This document shows positions 54,901 to 62,320 of a DNA stretch of 64,000 nt, in pieces; position 1 is the first letter of the stretch, and each line of letters starts with the position of its first letter. The notes beneath the pieces are model-generated. The model was not told the origin of the DNA. It worked only from the letters and a program-made list of their open reading frames with translations, and did not search any database. Position numbers and translations under genes: made by a program. The stretch comes from Hemicordylus capensis (lineage: Eukaryota; Chordata; Lepidosauria; Squamata; Cordylidae): contig NC_069670.1 in assembly GCF_027244095.1 (NCBI RefSeq), forward strand, positions 13,907,320-13,971,319, given 5' to 3'.

Positions 54901-56211
54901 GAAGCAATGCAAGACGCTGCCCTTTTCTTACATGTTGGTTGCTTGGCATGCAAATAGGCCTGAGGTGAGGGTGGGGATTGGCAGAAAGGTTCCCAGTGTC
55001 GCAAGGGCAGGGATTTTCAGCAGTTTCCAGGCAGGCATCAAGCTCATGAAAACGGGGGGAAAAGCCCGGCTGAAGCAGACCAGAGGCCCATCTGATTCAG
55101 CACCCGGTTCCCCACAACGGCACACCGCATGCCCCTGGACAGTTCACAACCAGTGCACGAGAGCAACTGTCTTTCCCTCTTGTTTGCCCCAGCACCCGGT
55201 ACATGGAGATATACTAACTCTATACTTGGAGGATCCATTTAGCTATGATTAGAGCACCATTAGAAAACCCCTGCTGGATCAGAGCATTAGTCAACATCCT
55301 GCTTCCTACCATAACCAGCCAGAGGCTTCTGGGAAGCCCAAAGGCAAAGCATTCACTATTGCTACCCAGCAACTGGAATCCAGAGGCAGACTGCCTCGGA
55401 ACCTGGAGGTTCTATTCCTCACCCCGGCTATCAACCTGTCCTAAACACAGCCCTGTGGTCCAAACGAGAGGTCCATCTAACCCCGGCACCAACCAGATGC
55501 TTCTGGGATGAGCAACCAGTCCGCCACCATACGCCTCTAAGAAACTGCTGCTCAGATAGACTGCCTCTCAACTTGGGGGTCCTGCTCGGCAGCACTAATC
55601 CTGCCTCCACAAATCGGTGTCATTCCCCTTTTGAAACTGTCTGCCCTCCGGAAGCACCAGGCTCTTAAAACACCCGGAGACTGAGATGCCGGGGCAGGAT
55701 GCAGAGGAGCGGAGCACGGCTGGGGTTGAGGGATGCTGGAGAAGACCCCACTCCCAAGCAGTCGAGGAGCCTCCCCATCATTGTACCAGACTCCCCCCAA
55801 AAGTGGCTTTCCTCCCCTCACAAGAAAGAGTGGGGCGCTCCTCTCCCCTTCCCCGCCCCCCTTGTGGCTGGCTGGCCGACCCCAGACTTTCCCCGCGCGC
55901 GCGCGCGCGCGGAGGGGGGGGGCATCATCCTGGGCGCTGCTGAGCAGACGTGGCCCCTTCGGGATGGTGGTGCGCGCCGGGAGCGCTCCGGGGGTTTCTC
56001 TTCGCCGGGGGAGGCGGCGGCTGTGGCAGGCAGCGAGCGGGGGCAGCCGGTGAGGGCGGCTCGGGGGTGCCCGGGCGGGGGTCTCCTCCGCCGCCTCCCC
56101 GCGCTTACCTTGCAGCTCCTGCCTGGCCGCGCCGGCTGCGCCCAGCAGCAGGAGGAGAAGGCGCAGGGCGCTGGGGCTTCTTCGGAGGAGACCGAGACCC
56201 CACCGCTCCAT
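30181..56211 (-). CDS. THBS3: Thrombospondin-3 gene, whole coding span (23 coding exons)
   Basis: THBS3 encodes a secreted pentameric calcium-binding glycoprotein of the extracellular matrix. Spliced from 23 exons (each listed separately), the CDS is 2892 nt and encodes 963 aa; I recall human THBS3 as 956 aa. Domain order: signal peptide (about 1-28), laminin-G-like N-terminal domain (about 35-214), heptad-rich coiled coil with CQVC at 274-277 for interchain disulfides (about 230-277), four EGF-like domains (about 278-465), type 3 Ca-binding repeats with many DxDxDG loops (about 466-737), and the L-type lectin-like C-terminal domain (about 738-963). Possible N-glycosylation sites are N318, N415 and N652. 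Group B subfamily is shown by four EGF modules and no VWC or type 1 repeats. Assignment to THBS3 rather than THBS4 or COMP rests on residue-level similarity throughout and on the adjacent miR-92b hairpin. No coding break was seen. The 26-kb span reflects repeat-filled introns. Confidence 0.97.
30779..30937. repeat. Fold-back MITE in THBS3 intron 22
   Basis: Arms GGTTCACACAATCGCTCGAA (from 30779) and the complement of CCGAACGATTGTGTGAAC (to 30935), with homology extending over about 44 bp to GGTTACTGACA. A relative of the CACATGATG/ATCATGTGAA pair at 17104-17190. Confidence 0.6.
31029..31168 (-). CDS. THBS3: THBS3 exon 22 (C-terminal domain)
   Basis: Residues 899-945, [20 protein letters not shown], then [20 protein letters not shown] and LQYRCN. 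The [12 protein letters not shown] motif is nearly invariant in all thrombospondins. Acceptor CCACAG, donor GTGAGG. Confidence 0.97.
33373..33682 (+). repeat. 5S-headed SINE, near full length
   Basis: GAGAGCTGGTCTTGTGGCAG start, TTAGCTAAGCAGGGTCTGCC promoter part, AATGGGAGAC, and the full body ending GGCAGCTTCCTATGTTCCT. In THBS3 intron 21. Confidence 0.8.
33891..34063 (-). CDS. THBS3: THBS3 exon 21 (C-terminal domain)
   Basis: Residues 842-898, [20 protein letters not shown], then [20 protein letters not shown] and [12 protein letters not shown], plus a split Arg codon. Acceptor CGGCAG, donor GTGAG. Confidence 0.96.
34259..34356. mobile_element. 98-bp MITE with 26-bp inverted ends
   Basis: Left arm 34259-34284 and right arm 34331-34356 are complementary with two mismatches. 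Each arm also contains the near-palindrome AGGCAGCGCTTGCTGCCT. It lies in THBS3 intron 20. Confidence 0.7.
34357..34621 (+). repeat. L2-like LINE 3' tail abutting the exon 20 donor
   Basis: Family landmarks AACTTGGCAAAGAGGCACCT, CCAGTGACTGTTGCTGGTGT, TTGTGAGCCCTTTGGGGACC and GGTGTATAAACATTTGTCGT. Its terminus (TCGTATTCGTATTA) stops about five bases from THBS3 exon 20. Confidence 0.75.
34626..34822 (-). CDS. THBS3: THBS3 exon 20 (C-terminal domain)
   Basis: Residues 776-841, [18 protein letters not shown] through [16 protein letters not shown]. Family members as I remember them have Gly where Cys 837 stands here, so this may be an extra cysteine. The donor is the weak-looking GTTGGT, and a LINE 3' tail starts within a few bases of it. 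Confidence 0.96.
35137..35185 (-). CDS. THBS3: THBS3 exon 19 (C-terminal domain)
   Basis: A 49-nt exon for residues 760-775, [16 protein letters not shown] plus one base, identical in this stretch to my recollection of human THBS3. Acceptor CCCCAG, donor GTAAG. Confidence 0.95.
35340..35578 (+). repeat. Sauria SINE, 5'-truncated
   Basis: Starts within the tRNA head (GGTTGCCAGTTTGAACCC), with GGAAACACCTCTATCGGGCA and the Bov-B-like tail CCAGGAGTTGACACCGACTC. In THBS3 intron 18. Confidence 0.8.
35795..36245 (+). repeat. 5S+tRNA dimeric SINE followed by a tRNA-headed SINE
   Basis: 35806-35849 is the best-preserved 5S-like promoter of the window (AAGCTAAGCAGGTC, then TGGATGGGAGACC at near-native spacing). 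A tRNA head follows (GCTGCAGCTCAGAGGTAGAG) and the common body to about 36045. A second, tRNA-headed copy spans 36050-36240. Confidence 0.75.
36439..36617 (-). CDS. THBS3: THBS3 exon 18 (last type 3 repeat, start of C-terminal domain)
   Basis: Residues 700-759, [20 protein letters not shown] through [18 protein letters not shown]. It joins the calcium wire to the lectin-like C-terminal globe. Acceptor GAACAG, donor GTATGC. Confidence 0.96.
37060..37620 (-). repeat. Non-LTR retrotransposon C-terminal fragment
   Basis: Minus frame reads [20 protein letters not shown] then [20 protein letters not shown], the CxC...H...C zinc-finger-like C-terminal segment found after the reverse transcriptase in several non-LTR LINEs. 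Clade not determined. In THBS3 intron 17. Confidence 0.6.
37960..38735 (+). repeat. CR1 LINE, ORF2 end and 3' UTR
   Basis: ATGGTGAGGCCACACCTGGT (the VRPHL motif), AAAGATATTGTAGAGCTAG, TGGAATTTCCTGCCACCGGA and GCCTGATCCAGCAGGGCTGT in order. A short internal duplication of the AAAAAGATATTGTAGAGCT segment is visible at 38102-38170. Confidence 0.8.
38892..39085 (-). CDS. THBS3: THBS3 exon 17 (type 3 repeats)
   Basis: Residues 635-699, [20 protein letters not shown], then [20 protein letters not shown] and [15 protein letters not shown]652-S-S is a possible glycosylation site. Donor GTGAG. Confidence 0.96.
39693..39745 (-). CDS. THBS3: THBS3 exon 16 (type 3 repeat, short exon)
   Basis: Residues 618-634, [17 protein letters not shown] plus two bases of a split Ser codon. 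Acceptor TTTCAG, donor GTGAG. Too short for ORF-based detection; found by matching to the family. Confidence 0.94.
40510..40880 (+). repeat. L2 LINE 3' end with (AATG)n tail
   Basis: Frame [20 protein letters not shown] then [10 protein letters not shown] is the end of a reptile L2 ORF2. The UTR ends GAGCCTTTTCGGAAGGGCGG and runs into (AATG)n at 40819-40876. Related L2-like ends: 31640-31870, 45000-45240, 61330-61690. Confidence 0.7.
41432..41550 (-). CDS. THBS3: THBS3 exon 15 (type 3 repeats)
   Basis: Residues 578-617, [20 protein letters not shown], then [20 protein letters not shown]. Acceptor GCACAG, donor GTATGG. Confidence 0.95.
41873..42032 (-). CDS. THBS3: THBS3 exon 14 (type 3 repeats)
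   Basis: Residues 525-577, [20 protein letters not shown] through [11 protein letters not shown]. It holds two DNC-P-N-Q repeat units and their calcium loops, practically identical to mammalian THBS3. Donor GTGAGG. Confidence 0.96.
42217..42303. repeat. (GATG)n(GATA)n microsatellite
   Basis: About seven GATG units followed by about fourteen GATA units, in THBS3 intron 13. Confidence 0.95.
42702..42809 (-). CDS. THBS3: THBS3 exon 13 (type 3 repeats)
   Basis: Residues 489-524, [20 protein letters not shown] followed by [16 protein letters not shown]. These are acidic DxDxDGxxD calcium loops of the wire domain. Phase 0 at both ends; donor GTACAC. Confidence 0.95.
43110..44240 (+). repeat. Serial copies of an L2-like tail variant
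   Basis: Repeated segments at about 43130-43425, 43430-43615, 43600-43790 and 44040-44235. The first three share GCAAAGGTCAGCC-like sequence and/or TCCAAAATGG, ending ATAATAAATAG or ATAATAAATGAG. In THBS3 intron 12; 43790-44030 is AT-rich with TTCATATTT-type short repeats. Confidence 0.55.
44684..44794 (-). CDS. THBS3: THBS3 exon 12 (EGF 4 end, first type 3 repeat)
   Basis: Residues 452-488, [20 protein letters not shown] through [17 protein letters not shown] is the first calcium-binding loop of the type 3 region. Acceptor CTGCAG, donor GTAAG. Confidence 0.95.
45692..45844 (-). CDS. THBS3: THBS3 exon 11 (EGF 3 end, EGF 4 start)
   Basis: Residues 401-451, [20 protein letters not shown] through [12 protein letters not shown]. 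It completes EGF 3 and begins EGF 4. N415-Q-T is a possible glycosylation site. Acceptor GCCAG, donor GTAAGT. Confidence 0.94.
46625..46702 (-). CDS. THBS3: THBS3 exon 10 (EGF-like domain 3, first part)
   Basis: Residues 375-400, [20 protein letters not shown] followed by ICTNTV. The DIDEC motif is the calcium-binding EGF signature. Nearly identical to mammalian THBS3. Acceptor CCCAG, donor GTGAG. Confidence 0.95.
46790..47262 (-). repeat. Two SINEs in series, reverse
   Basis: tRNA-type copy (46790-46970) and 5S-headed copy (46971-47260, head complement CCCTGCTTAGCTATGGGGAC). In THBS3 intron 9. Confidence 0.8.
47337..47477 (-). CDS. THBS3: THBS3 exon 9 (EGF-like domain 2)
   Basis: Residues 328-374, [15 protein letters not shown], then [13 protein letters not shown] and a THBS3-type insertion [14 protein letters not shown], close to the human sequence. 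Exactly 47 codons, phase 0 at both ends. Confidence 0.95.
47568..47716 (-). CDS. THBS3: THBS3 exon 8 (EGF-like domain 1)
   Basis: Residues 278-327, with the Cys pattern of an EGF module (CNPNPC, GVDC, YRCGPC, GTHC) ending in ADIDE, the calcium-binding start of the next EGF. N318-G-T is a possible N-glycosylation site. Acceptor CTGCAG, donor GTGAGC. Confidence 0.95.
48068..48110. repeat. (GAGT)n(GT)n microsatellite
   Basis: Short GAGT block followed by about 14 GT units in THBS3 intron 7. Confidence 0.95.
48454..48505 (-). CDS. THBS3: THBS3 exon 7 (end of coiled coil, CxxC)
   Basis: Residues 261-277, [17 protein letters not shown]. The CQVC pair at 274-277 is the interchain disulfide site that locks the pentamer in group B thrombospondins. 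Acceptor TTCCAG, donor GTGAGTG. Confidence 0.95.
48943..49168. mobile_element. MITE with TATTTACCTGAAT ends around a (CA)n tract
   Basis: Left end CATATTTACCTGAATAGAAG and right end GTCTTGGATTCAGGTAAATA are inverted repeats. A 61-bp (CA)n run (49057-49117) lies inside. In THBS3 intron 6. Confidence 0.65.
49314..49396 (-). CDS. THBS3: THBS3 exon 6 (coiled coil)
   Basis: Residues 233-260, [16 protein letters not shown] followed by [12 protein letters not shown]. Regular hydrophobic spacing (A, V, F, L, I, L) gives the heptad pattern of the oligomerisation helix that assembles five subunits. Acceptor ACAG, donor GTGAG. Confidence 0.94.
49945..49971 (-). CDS. THBS3: THBS3 exon 5 (27-nt microexon)
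   Basis: A 27-nt exon encoding VSNVINSLF plus one base, between acceptor CTTTCAG and donor GTAAGT. It matches the short linker (human VTNALHSIL) before the coiled coil, and phases on both sides fit only if it is included. Simple ORF-based gene finding would miss it. Confidence 0.9.
50240..50490 (+). repeat. CORE-SINE / MIR-type element ending in (AAT)n
   Basis: GGTGTAGTGGTTAGAGTGCT, GACTCTGGGCCAGTCC, GGGTTGTTGTGAGGAGAAAC, then (AAT)n at 50458-50490. In THBS3 intron 4. Confidence 0.85.
50610..50995. repeat. SINE pair, second with 5S head
   Basis: Plus fragment at 50615-50690 and a reverse copy at 50695-50990 whose right end is a 5S-like head (CCTGCTTAGCAAAGGGG). TGCCTACACTGACTGGCAGC occurs twice at the start of the reverse copy, a short internal duplication. 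Confidence 0.75.
51103..51205 (-). CDS. THBS3: THBS3 exon 4 (end of N-terminal domain)
   Basis: Residues 190-223, [14 protein letters not shown] followed by [15 protein letters not shown]. This closes the N-terminal domain; the Cys of SECPFQ is expected to pair with the Cys of YVDCKL in exon 3. Acceptor TTAG, donor GTACGT. Confidence 0.94.
51865..52165 (-). repeat. L2-like tail with ATA/AAT microsatellites
   Basis: AAGCGGTTTACCTAATAATA leads into an (AAT)n run at 51916-51958. A second tail piece begins at about 52040 (ATTTATATACCGCTTTTCAA), so two copies are merged. In THBS3 intron 3. Confidence 0.65.
52336..52592 (-). CDS. THBS3: THBS3 exon 3 (N-terminal domain, second half)
   Basis: Residues 104-189: [18 protein letters not shown], then [18 protein letters not shown] and [12 protein letters not shown], all conserved landmarks of the thrombospondin N-terminal domain. 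Acceptor TTTTGCAG, donor GTGAGG. The exon ends in phase 0. Confidence 0.95.
52660..53066. repeat. 33-bp-unit minisatellite in THBS3 intron 2
   Basis: About eleven imperfect units of form AAAAGGTTCTGCGGGAGCG plus GGAATAGGAGCAG. Because the unit is a multiple of three and contains no stop on the minus strand, all three minus frames are long and open here (about 150-180 codons), the exon 2 frame giving a recurring [11 protein letters not shown] peptide. Confidence 0.9.
53132..53338 (-). CDS. THBS3: THBS3 exon 2 (N-terminal domain, first half)
   Basis: Residues 35-103, beginning [13 protein letters not shown] and including the diagnostic stretch [18 protein letters not shown]. It forms the start of the laminin-G-like N-terminal domain, which in thrombospondins binds heparin and cell-surface partners. 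Acceptor CCACCAG, donor GTGCGG, phase 1 at both ends. The following intron stays open in this frame. Confidence 0.95.
53640..53835 (-). repeat. tRNA-headed SINE, reverse
   Basis: GAAAGCTGCCTTATACAGAG through ATGCTGCCAGGGACTGAACC. Intron 1 holds further reverse copies, for example 54490-54650. Confidence 0.8.
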
Positions 56212-56660
56212 CGCGGCGGCGGCGGCTGCTTCCCGCTGGGGCGCCGAGGAAGGGGCGGCGCTGCTGGGACAAAGGGCAGCGGCGGCGGTGGTGGCGGCGC
56301 CCGGCTTCGCTTTGAACGGCGCGGCCAGAGCCCGGCTGCCTCCGCCCGCGGCCCTCCCCTCGCCTCGCCTCGCCTCGCCAGCAGCGGGACCGGCCAGAGC
56401 GCGGCTGCCTGCCCAGGCTGGGCGGCGCAGGGAGGGGGCGGCCCGAGGAGGACGGGCAGGAGCAGGACAGAGGACGCCCACTGCTCCGGCCAAGGGGGCA
56501 CCCCACGGCCCGCGCGCACTCGGGCCACGTGCCCGAGCGCTCGCCGGGCACGGGGCTGCTGCTGCTGCAGCTGCTGCTGCTGGAGCATCCCTTGCTCCAC
56601 TGGCCGGGAGAAGGGAGAGGTGCGCGGGGGAAGGAATGCCCAGTCAGGGAGGGCAGAACA
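55850..56660 (-). promoter_or_regulatory. THBS3 CpG island promoter
   Basis: CpG-dense, GC-rich sequence spanning exon 1 and about 450 bp upstream, with many GGGCGG/CCCGCC-type boxes and no TATA box near the ATG. It includes a pure (CG)n tract at about 55893-55911 in intron 1 and a CTG/CAG-rich run at 56556-56582. In mammals this interval works as a promoter shared with MTX1; here I cannot find MTX1 exon 1 to its right. The transcription start was not placed. Confidence 0.7.
56109..56211 (-). CDS. THBS3: THBS3 exon 1 (start codon, signal peptide)
   Basis: Encodes residues 1-34 plus one base of codon 35. The ATG at 56211-56209 opens [12 protein letters not shown], followed by a Leu-rich hydrophobic core ([13 protein letters not shown]) typical of a secretory signal peptide, with cleavage expected near the Ala-rich end. 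The exon ends CTGCAAG before donor GTAAGC. The ending ELQ-V matches the first splice junction of vertebrate THBS3. It lies in a CpG island. Confidence 0.93.
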
Positions 56661-56689
56661 GGGGGCATCGGAAGCAGCTCCTGCTGCTG

Positions 56690-57345
56690 CTGCCTACCGA
56701 GTCCGTCCCCTCCGGGTCTGCCTGGCGCAGGATTGAGGACACAGGCTGGCAGCCACTCTCCAAGGTTTCAGGCAGGGGTCTTTCTGAGCCCTGCCGGGAG
56801 AGAAGCTGCCAGGGAGTGGAACCTGGGACCTTCCTTCTGCACGCAAAGCAGATGCTGCTCGGCCACTGTCAGACCGTCGATCCATCTAGCTCAGGACTGT
56901 TGACACTGACTGGCAGCAGCCTCTCCAAAGTAGGAGGTGTGTGTGGGGGGGTCTTTCCCAGCCCTACGGGGAGATGCTGCCAGGGATCGAACCCAGCACC
57001 TTCTCCTTGAAAAACTGAGAAACATGGGAAGCTGCCTTGTACTAAGTCAGACCCTTGGTCCACCTAGCTCAGTACTGCCTACACGGACTGGCAGCAGCTC
57101 TCCAAGGTCTCAGGCAGGAGTCCTTCCCAGTCCTACCTGGAGATGCTGCCAGGGACTGAACTTGGGACTCCCTGTGTGAAAAGCCACTGAGCTACGGGGC
57201 CCACACACCGTGAGGGGGAATATCGTAGAGCAGGCAGCGGTCCTAGGTTGCCACACATCCAAATATAAACCAAGGAAAACCCTGCTTAGCAAAGAGGACA
57301 ATCCATACCTTGCTGCCATAAGACCAGCAGGGTGGTGCCCATGGT
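56690..57345 (-). repeat. Run of three reverse SINEs upstream of THBS3
   Basis: Copies at about 56690-56865, 56870-57005 and 57015-57340, the last with a 5S-like head (CCCTGCTTAGCAAAGAGGAC). This run begins where the THBS3 CpG island ends. Confidence 0.8.
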
Positions 57346-57354
57346 AGCAGGGCT

Positions 57355-57785
57355 GTGCATTGGAAGCTGCCATATACTGAGTCAGACCAATCGTCTATCC
57401 AGCTCAGTATTGTCTTCACAGACTGGCAGTGGCTTCTCCAAGGTTGCAGGCAGGAATTTCTCTCCGCCCTATCTTTGTTGATGTATGATGTACAAACAAC
57501 CACTTTGTATATAATTGTGCTTTGGCAACATACTGTATGCTTTGGTAGTTTGTTGGTTCAATAAAAAAAATCTTGTCCTATTAAAAAAAAAATCTTCTCC
57601 TATCTTGGAGATGCTGCCAGGGAGGGGACATGGAACTCTTCCTAGAGGGGCTCCATCCCCCAAGGGGAATATCTTACAGTGCTCATACCTCTAGTCTCCC
57701 ATTCAGATGCAAACCAGGGCAGACCCTGCTTAGCTAGGGGAACAAGTCATGCTTGCTACCACAAGACCAACGTCCAGCTCTCCTC
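57355..57785 (-). repeat. 5S-headed SINE split by a short retroposed insert
   Basis: SINE body at 57355-57473 resumes at about 57591-57785, with CCTATCTT on both sides of the break. The insert (about 57474-57590) is AT-rich and ends in CAATAAAAAAAATC and a second A run, like the 3' end of an L1-type LINE. Confidence 0.75.
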
Positions 57786-58250
57786 TCCTGGGGAGGGATC
57801 TGGCACTTGCTGCTCTCTGCACCTACTCCCGAGGTGACCCCCCCCCCCCCTGCTTGCTACAGGGTTTCACTAGACTTCGGGCAGCTGTAGGAGGCCGCCT
57901 ATCCCTTTAAGACTGGCACGGAAGGGAGGATTTCCATCCAGTGGGGCTCCCCCCCCTCCTTTCCCATCAAAGGGATGTAATAAGGGGAGAAGCAGCCGTG
58001 GGTGGAATTTTCCGTCCTGGATTACTCTTAAAGAAGGGACAGTTCAACCCAACTCCCAGTTTCCAGGAACGGCCAACCAGGAAAGCTACATGAAGGCCAA
58101 ACCAAAAGGGAAACAAGCACACACACACACACTTTTTTTTTTAAATCCTCTCTATATTGCGTCCCTCAAGTTCTGGTGCTCAGGAGTAGACTGCACCTGG
58201 ACATGGGGTTTCCATTACTATCCAGCAGGGCCACTGATGTCAGGAGACCT
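57786..58250. other. No gene recognised
   Basis: Contains C runs (57838-57851), (AC)n at about 58119-58131 and a T run. No coding segment seen. Confidence 0.45.
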
Positions 58251-59945
58251 CCCTGCTGAACCCCACTAGGATTGGCAGCCCTGCTTCCAACAGCAGCGGG
58301 CTAGCGAAACCCACCAGAAGGGCAGCAGCCCTCCTTTTGGGCTGTGTTCCCTGGTGCCGCCCGGTGTGCACAGGTAGACTGCCTCTTGACAGGGAGGCTC
58401 CATCCTTGACCCCTGCAGTTCACGGCTACTGATGGAGCAGTTCACTGTCAATGTAGCTCATTCTTCATTTAAATGCTCCTCCTGGACCAAACTAAAAGTC
58501 CAGCATCCTAGGAATATAGAGATATAGGAAGCTGCTTCATACAGAGTCAGGCCTCTGGTCCCTGTAGCTCAGGACTGTCAACTCTGACTGGCAGCCGCTT
58601 CTCCAAGGTTTCGGGCAGGAGTCTCTCCCTGCCCTACCTGGAGATGCTTCCAGGGACTGAACCGGGGACCTTCTGCATACGAAGAAAGCAGAAGCAATAA
58701 CCCTCCCACCAATAACCCTCCCTGGCCTGGTTCTCTCTATTTGGATGTTCCCAACAACAGCCAGCCAGAGGTTTCTGAGAAATCCACCAGCAAGACATGA
58801 AGGCCACAACCGCCACACAATTATTTGTCCCCCAGCCGCCGGTATTCAAAGGTAGACTGCCTCTGAGCAGAAAGGTTCCATATCAGCAGCCCGCAGAATA
58901 CAGGCACTCTGAATTATTTGATCTGGAATAACCACTGCCTCCAGGATTAATCATTCACAGCCACTGACAGACGGGCAGCTGTTCAACTTTGGCCTTCCTG
59001 CAGCTGTTGGACTACAGCTCCCATCACCCCTGATTATTGGCCACGGTGGCTATGGACGATGGGAGCTGTAGTCCAAAGAACAGCCAGAGGACCAAGGTTG
59101 TACAGCACAACACTAAGACCACAACTTTACATGCGCTAAAGGGAGGGGAGGGACACATCCTCTCTTTTACCCTCACCAAAAGAGAGAGTGACATAACATA
59201 CAAATACGACAAATATTTCTACATACCGCTTTTCAACCAAAGTTCCCAAAGTGGTTTACGTAGATAAAAATAAATGGATGAAATGGCTCCCTGTCCTCAG
59301 AGGGCTCACCATCTTAAAAAGTAACACAAGATAGACACCAGCCACAGCCACTGGAGAGATGCTGTGCTGGGGACGGAGAGGGCCAGTTGCTCTCCCCCTG
59401 CTCAAGAAAGAGAATCACCTCTTCTAAAAAGGTACCTCTTTGCTCAGTTAGCAGGGGACCAACCGCGAACTTAAGGGGACTAAGTATAACATAACTTGCT
59501 TGCTTTATTTATTTATTTCATTTCTATCCTTGCTCTTCCTCCGAGGAGCTCAGAGCAGTGTACATGGTTATCTTTATCCTCACAACAACCCTGTGAAGTA
59601 GATTAGGCTGAGAGAGACATGACTGGCCCAGAGTCACCCAGTGAGTTTCATGGTTGAATGGGGATTCAAATTCAGATCTTCCTGGTCCTAGTCCTAACCA
59701 CTACGCTATGCTGGCTCTCTTAAGGGATAAAACTTTAGGATAAAAGAACCGGATCCGACCATGGATTCATCCAGGTCAGCACCCTGTTTCCCTTCATGGC
59801 AGCCAGCCAGATGCCTTCCGGAAGCCCCACACTCAGGACACCAAGGAAGCAGCCCTTCCCTCTCATTTCTCCCCGGCACCTGTTGTCTACCCGAGGTAGA
59901 CTGCCCCTCGACATGGAGGTTCAACTAAGTGATCATGGCAAATAC

Positions 59946-61020
59946 CCGAGGATAGCTTTCCCCTCCCTGAACCCACTTCAGGGCCTGGCCCTAGCACCCC
60001 AAAGTGGCACTGAGCCCAAGGGCCGGCTCTGTGGCCCCACCCACTGCCCCTTCTGTGCCCCCTAAGCCTTTGCTCCTGGAGCTGGAGCCACGCTTCCCTG
60101 GATCTCCGGGCTCTTGGCCATCACAGAGCTTCCAGGATGACCTCATTGTTTTCTTCCAAGATGTGGGTCGGCTGCTGGGAGCTGGAAGGGTTTTTCTTTG
60201 CTGCGGTCTGGCTCGATTCCCGCTCTCCACCCAGCGGCTGCACACACAGGGCCCTAATTTGGGGCTGCCGTGAAGTGACAGGGGAAATCCCTTTCAGTTT
60301 GCAGGGCGGAGGGGAGGGAAAGGGGATAAGCTTCCTGGGAAGAACTCTGCCCGTTTGCTGTGGCCAAAGCAAGTAAGAAACCGGCGGGAGCATTGCTAGA
60401 TTGGACAAGAAGTGAAAACGAGCCTCTCTGTCCCGCCACCTTCTCCTCCCTCCCTCTGCCCATATTACAGTTTTATCCTGAACTTTTAAAATGAGGGCAG
60501 GATTAAAAAGGGCCCCTACGCTCGCTCCTTCAGGTGGGAAGGGGGAGGAGAGGAGTGTCAGGCAGCATCCCTCCCTCCTCCTCCTCCTCACCTGACTGGC
60601 GCTCAGCGACATTGCCCTGGCTGTGGGCTCTATCAGGCTGAGGGAGAGGTGGGCTGAACCTGAGCACTAACCCCAGCCAGCCATGAGGAGAGGGAGGGAG
60701 GGATGCTGCCTGGCACTCCCCCTCTCCCCAGAGAGGACTTGTCTTGCTTGAACCTGAGACCAAACAGCTCAGGAGCCAAGAGCATGCCAGTGAGTCCGGA
60801 GATGTGAGAGGGGAGAGCAAAGAGTAACCTACTGCCGAGCCAGCAGGGGCCCCTCCCTCAGGGGCCCAGGGCCCTCCATCCACCCACACATACATGCACA
60901 CTCATTAACACGGGGCACGACCCACCGGAAAGTTCTTGCACGCACATCCCTTAAGCAGACCCCTTTCATTCCCATGGGGCTGGCCCCCAAGATCTCAGAA
61001 GAACCTAAGCAGAGCTCTGT
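59946..61020. other. No gene recognised; unique-looking
   Basis: Repeat-poor, moderately GC-rich. A plus frame (60004-60273) contains LLLELEPRFPGSPGSWPSQS then FQDDLIVFFQDVGRLLGAGR, which looks more protein-like than its neighbours, but no family or splice structure can be supported. Confidence 0.3.
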
Positions 61021-61699
61021 CAGATCCAACCAGAAGTCCATCTAGCTCAACATCCAGTTTCCAGCAGCAGACTACGACTACCACGACATTTATATACTGC
61101 TTGTCAACTGTTCTCCAAGCGGTTAACACAGAAAGATAAATAATAAATAAGACAAGTAAGACCGGCAAATGCCTCCACAGAGACCACCAGTGGGGCAGGA
61201 AGGCAATAGCTGCCCTCCCTTCTTTGGAGGTAGACTGCTTTTGTACCTGGAGGCTCCATTTAGCTATGCAACTCCCTATCCCCCAGGTAGCCACCACCAT
61301 AGCATGTGGCAGAACTGGCTACCAATTAGTTCCCCAGCAAAATAAAGGGCAAAAATAATGTATCGGCTTGTATTACCTATAAAAGCCGGAAATGGCTTGA
61401 ACCTAGGGTATTTGAGAGAGCGCCTTCTTCTTCACGAACCCCAAACCAGGCCTTTTCTGGAGTTGTCCCAGGGCTCTGGAACACACTCCCCAATGAATTC
61501 AGAACCTCCCCATCTCTGGCTGTTCTTCAGCAACTTTTGAAAACGCACCTATTTCATCAGGCTTTCCGTTTACGATGTTTAAAGTGTTACTGACGGTGAT
61601 TTTTAATCCGTTTTTAGGTTTTACCTGCCGTTGGGTTTCAATCGTAAACTGCCCAGAGATTTTATCTGGGGCGGTATATATAAATACGGTCAATACATC

Positions 61700-62320
61700 C
61701 ATAAACATCTCGGGCCGCTTGGGAAGCGCTCTTGTGGACTAGCAACCTGCGAGGCTCCGTTTGGAGACGCTCGATCTGAAGGCTTGGGAGCCATGGCGGG
61801 CTACCAGTATCTGCTTTCGAGGCGACACAGCCACAGATCCGCCACGGATCGGCTGCAGCTTTACGTGGATTTGAGAGGCAGCTGCCGGCCGGCCGGGGAG
61901 GACTAACCAGACCTTCCCTCCCTGCAAAATTGGCAAGGAAGGCCAGGCCGGGCCCAACTCTGTTTATGCTTTGTTTCCCCGGTCGCCATAGCAACGGGCC
62001 GGCTTGCATCCAGGTGGGCCTTGCTGCCGCTTCGGGTTTTGGCTCCTGCGGTCGGGCAGGGCCCCAGCCCAGGCTGTCACGAAAAGGGCTCCCTTGCCCG
62101 TGGGGGGGGGAGCGGGGGGGGGGCTCTCTGGGTTTCCCCAAAATGACAGAGCCGGGCCGTCTTTCCCGGGCTTTGTTGTCTTTCCATGGCCACCGCCCCG
62201 GAGAGCGCATGGCGCTGGTTAGGTTCGGCTCCAAGCATCACGGCCTCCTCAAAACATGCAGCATCTGGCAAGGGGGGCACATCTGGAAAAGGGGGGAGGG
62301 GAGCAGGGGAGGGGGCTGCT
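61700..62320. promoter_or_regulatory. GC-rich stretch with a perfect RFX X-box
   Basis: GTCGCCATAGCAAC at 61982-61995 matches GTNRCC-N2-RGYAAC exactly. The surrounding 600 bp is GC-rich and largely repeat-free, so an uncharacterised promoter is possible. No exon of MTX1 or another gene recognised. Confidence 0.3.

Noticed and set aside
55552-56736. Frames of 260-345 codons across the THBS3 CpG island
   Set aside because: GC-driven shadows of exon 1 and its promoter; only the exon 1 frame has family support.
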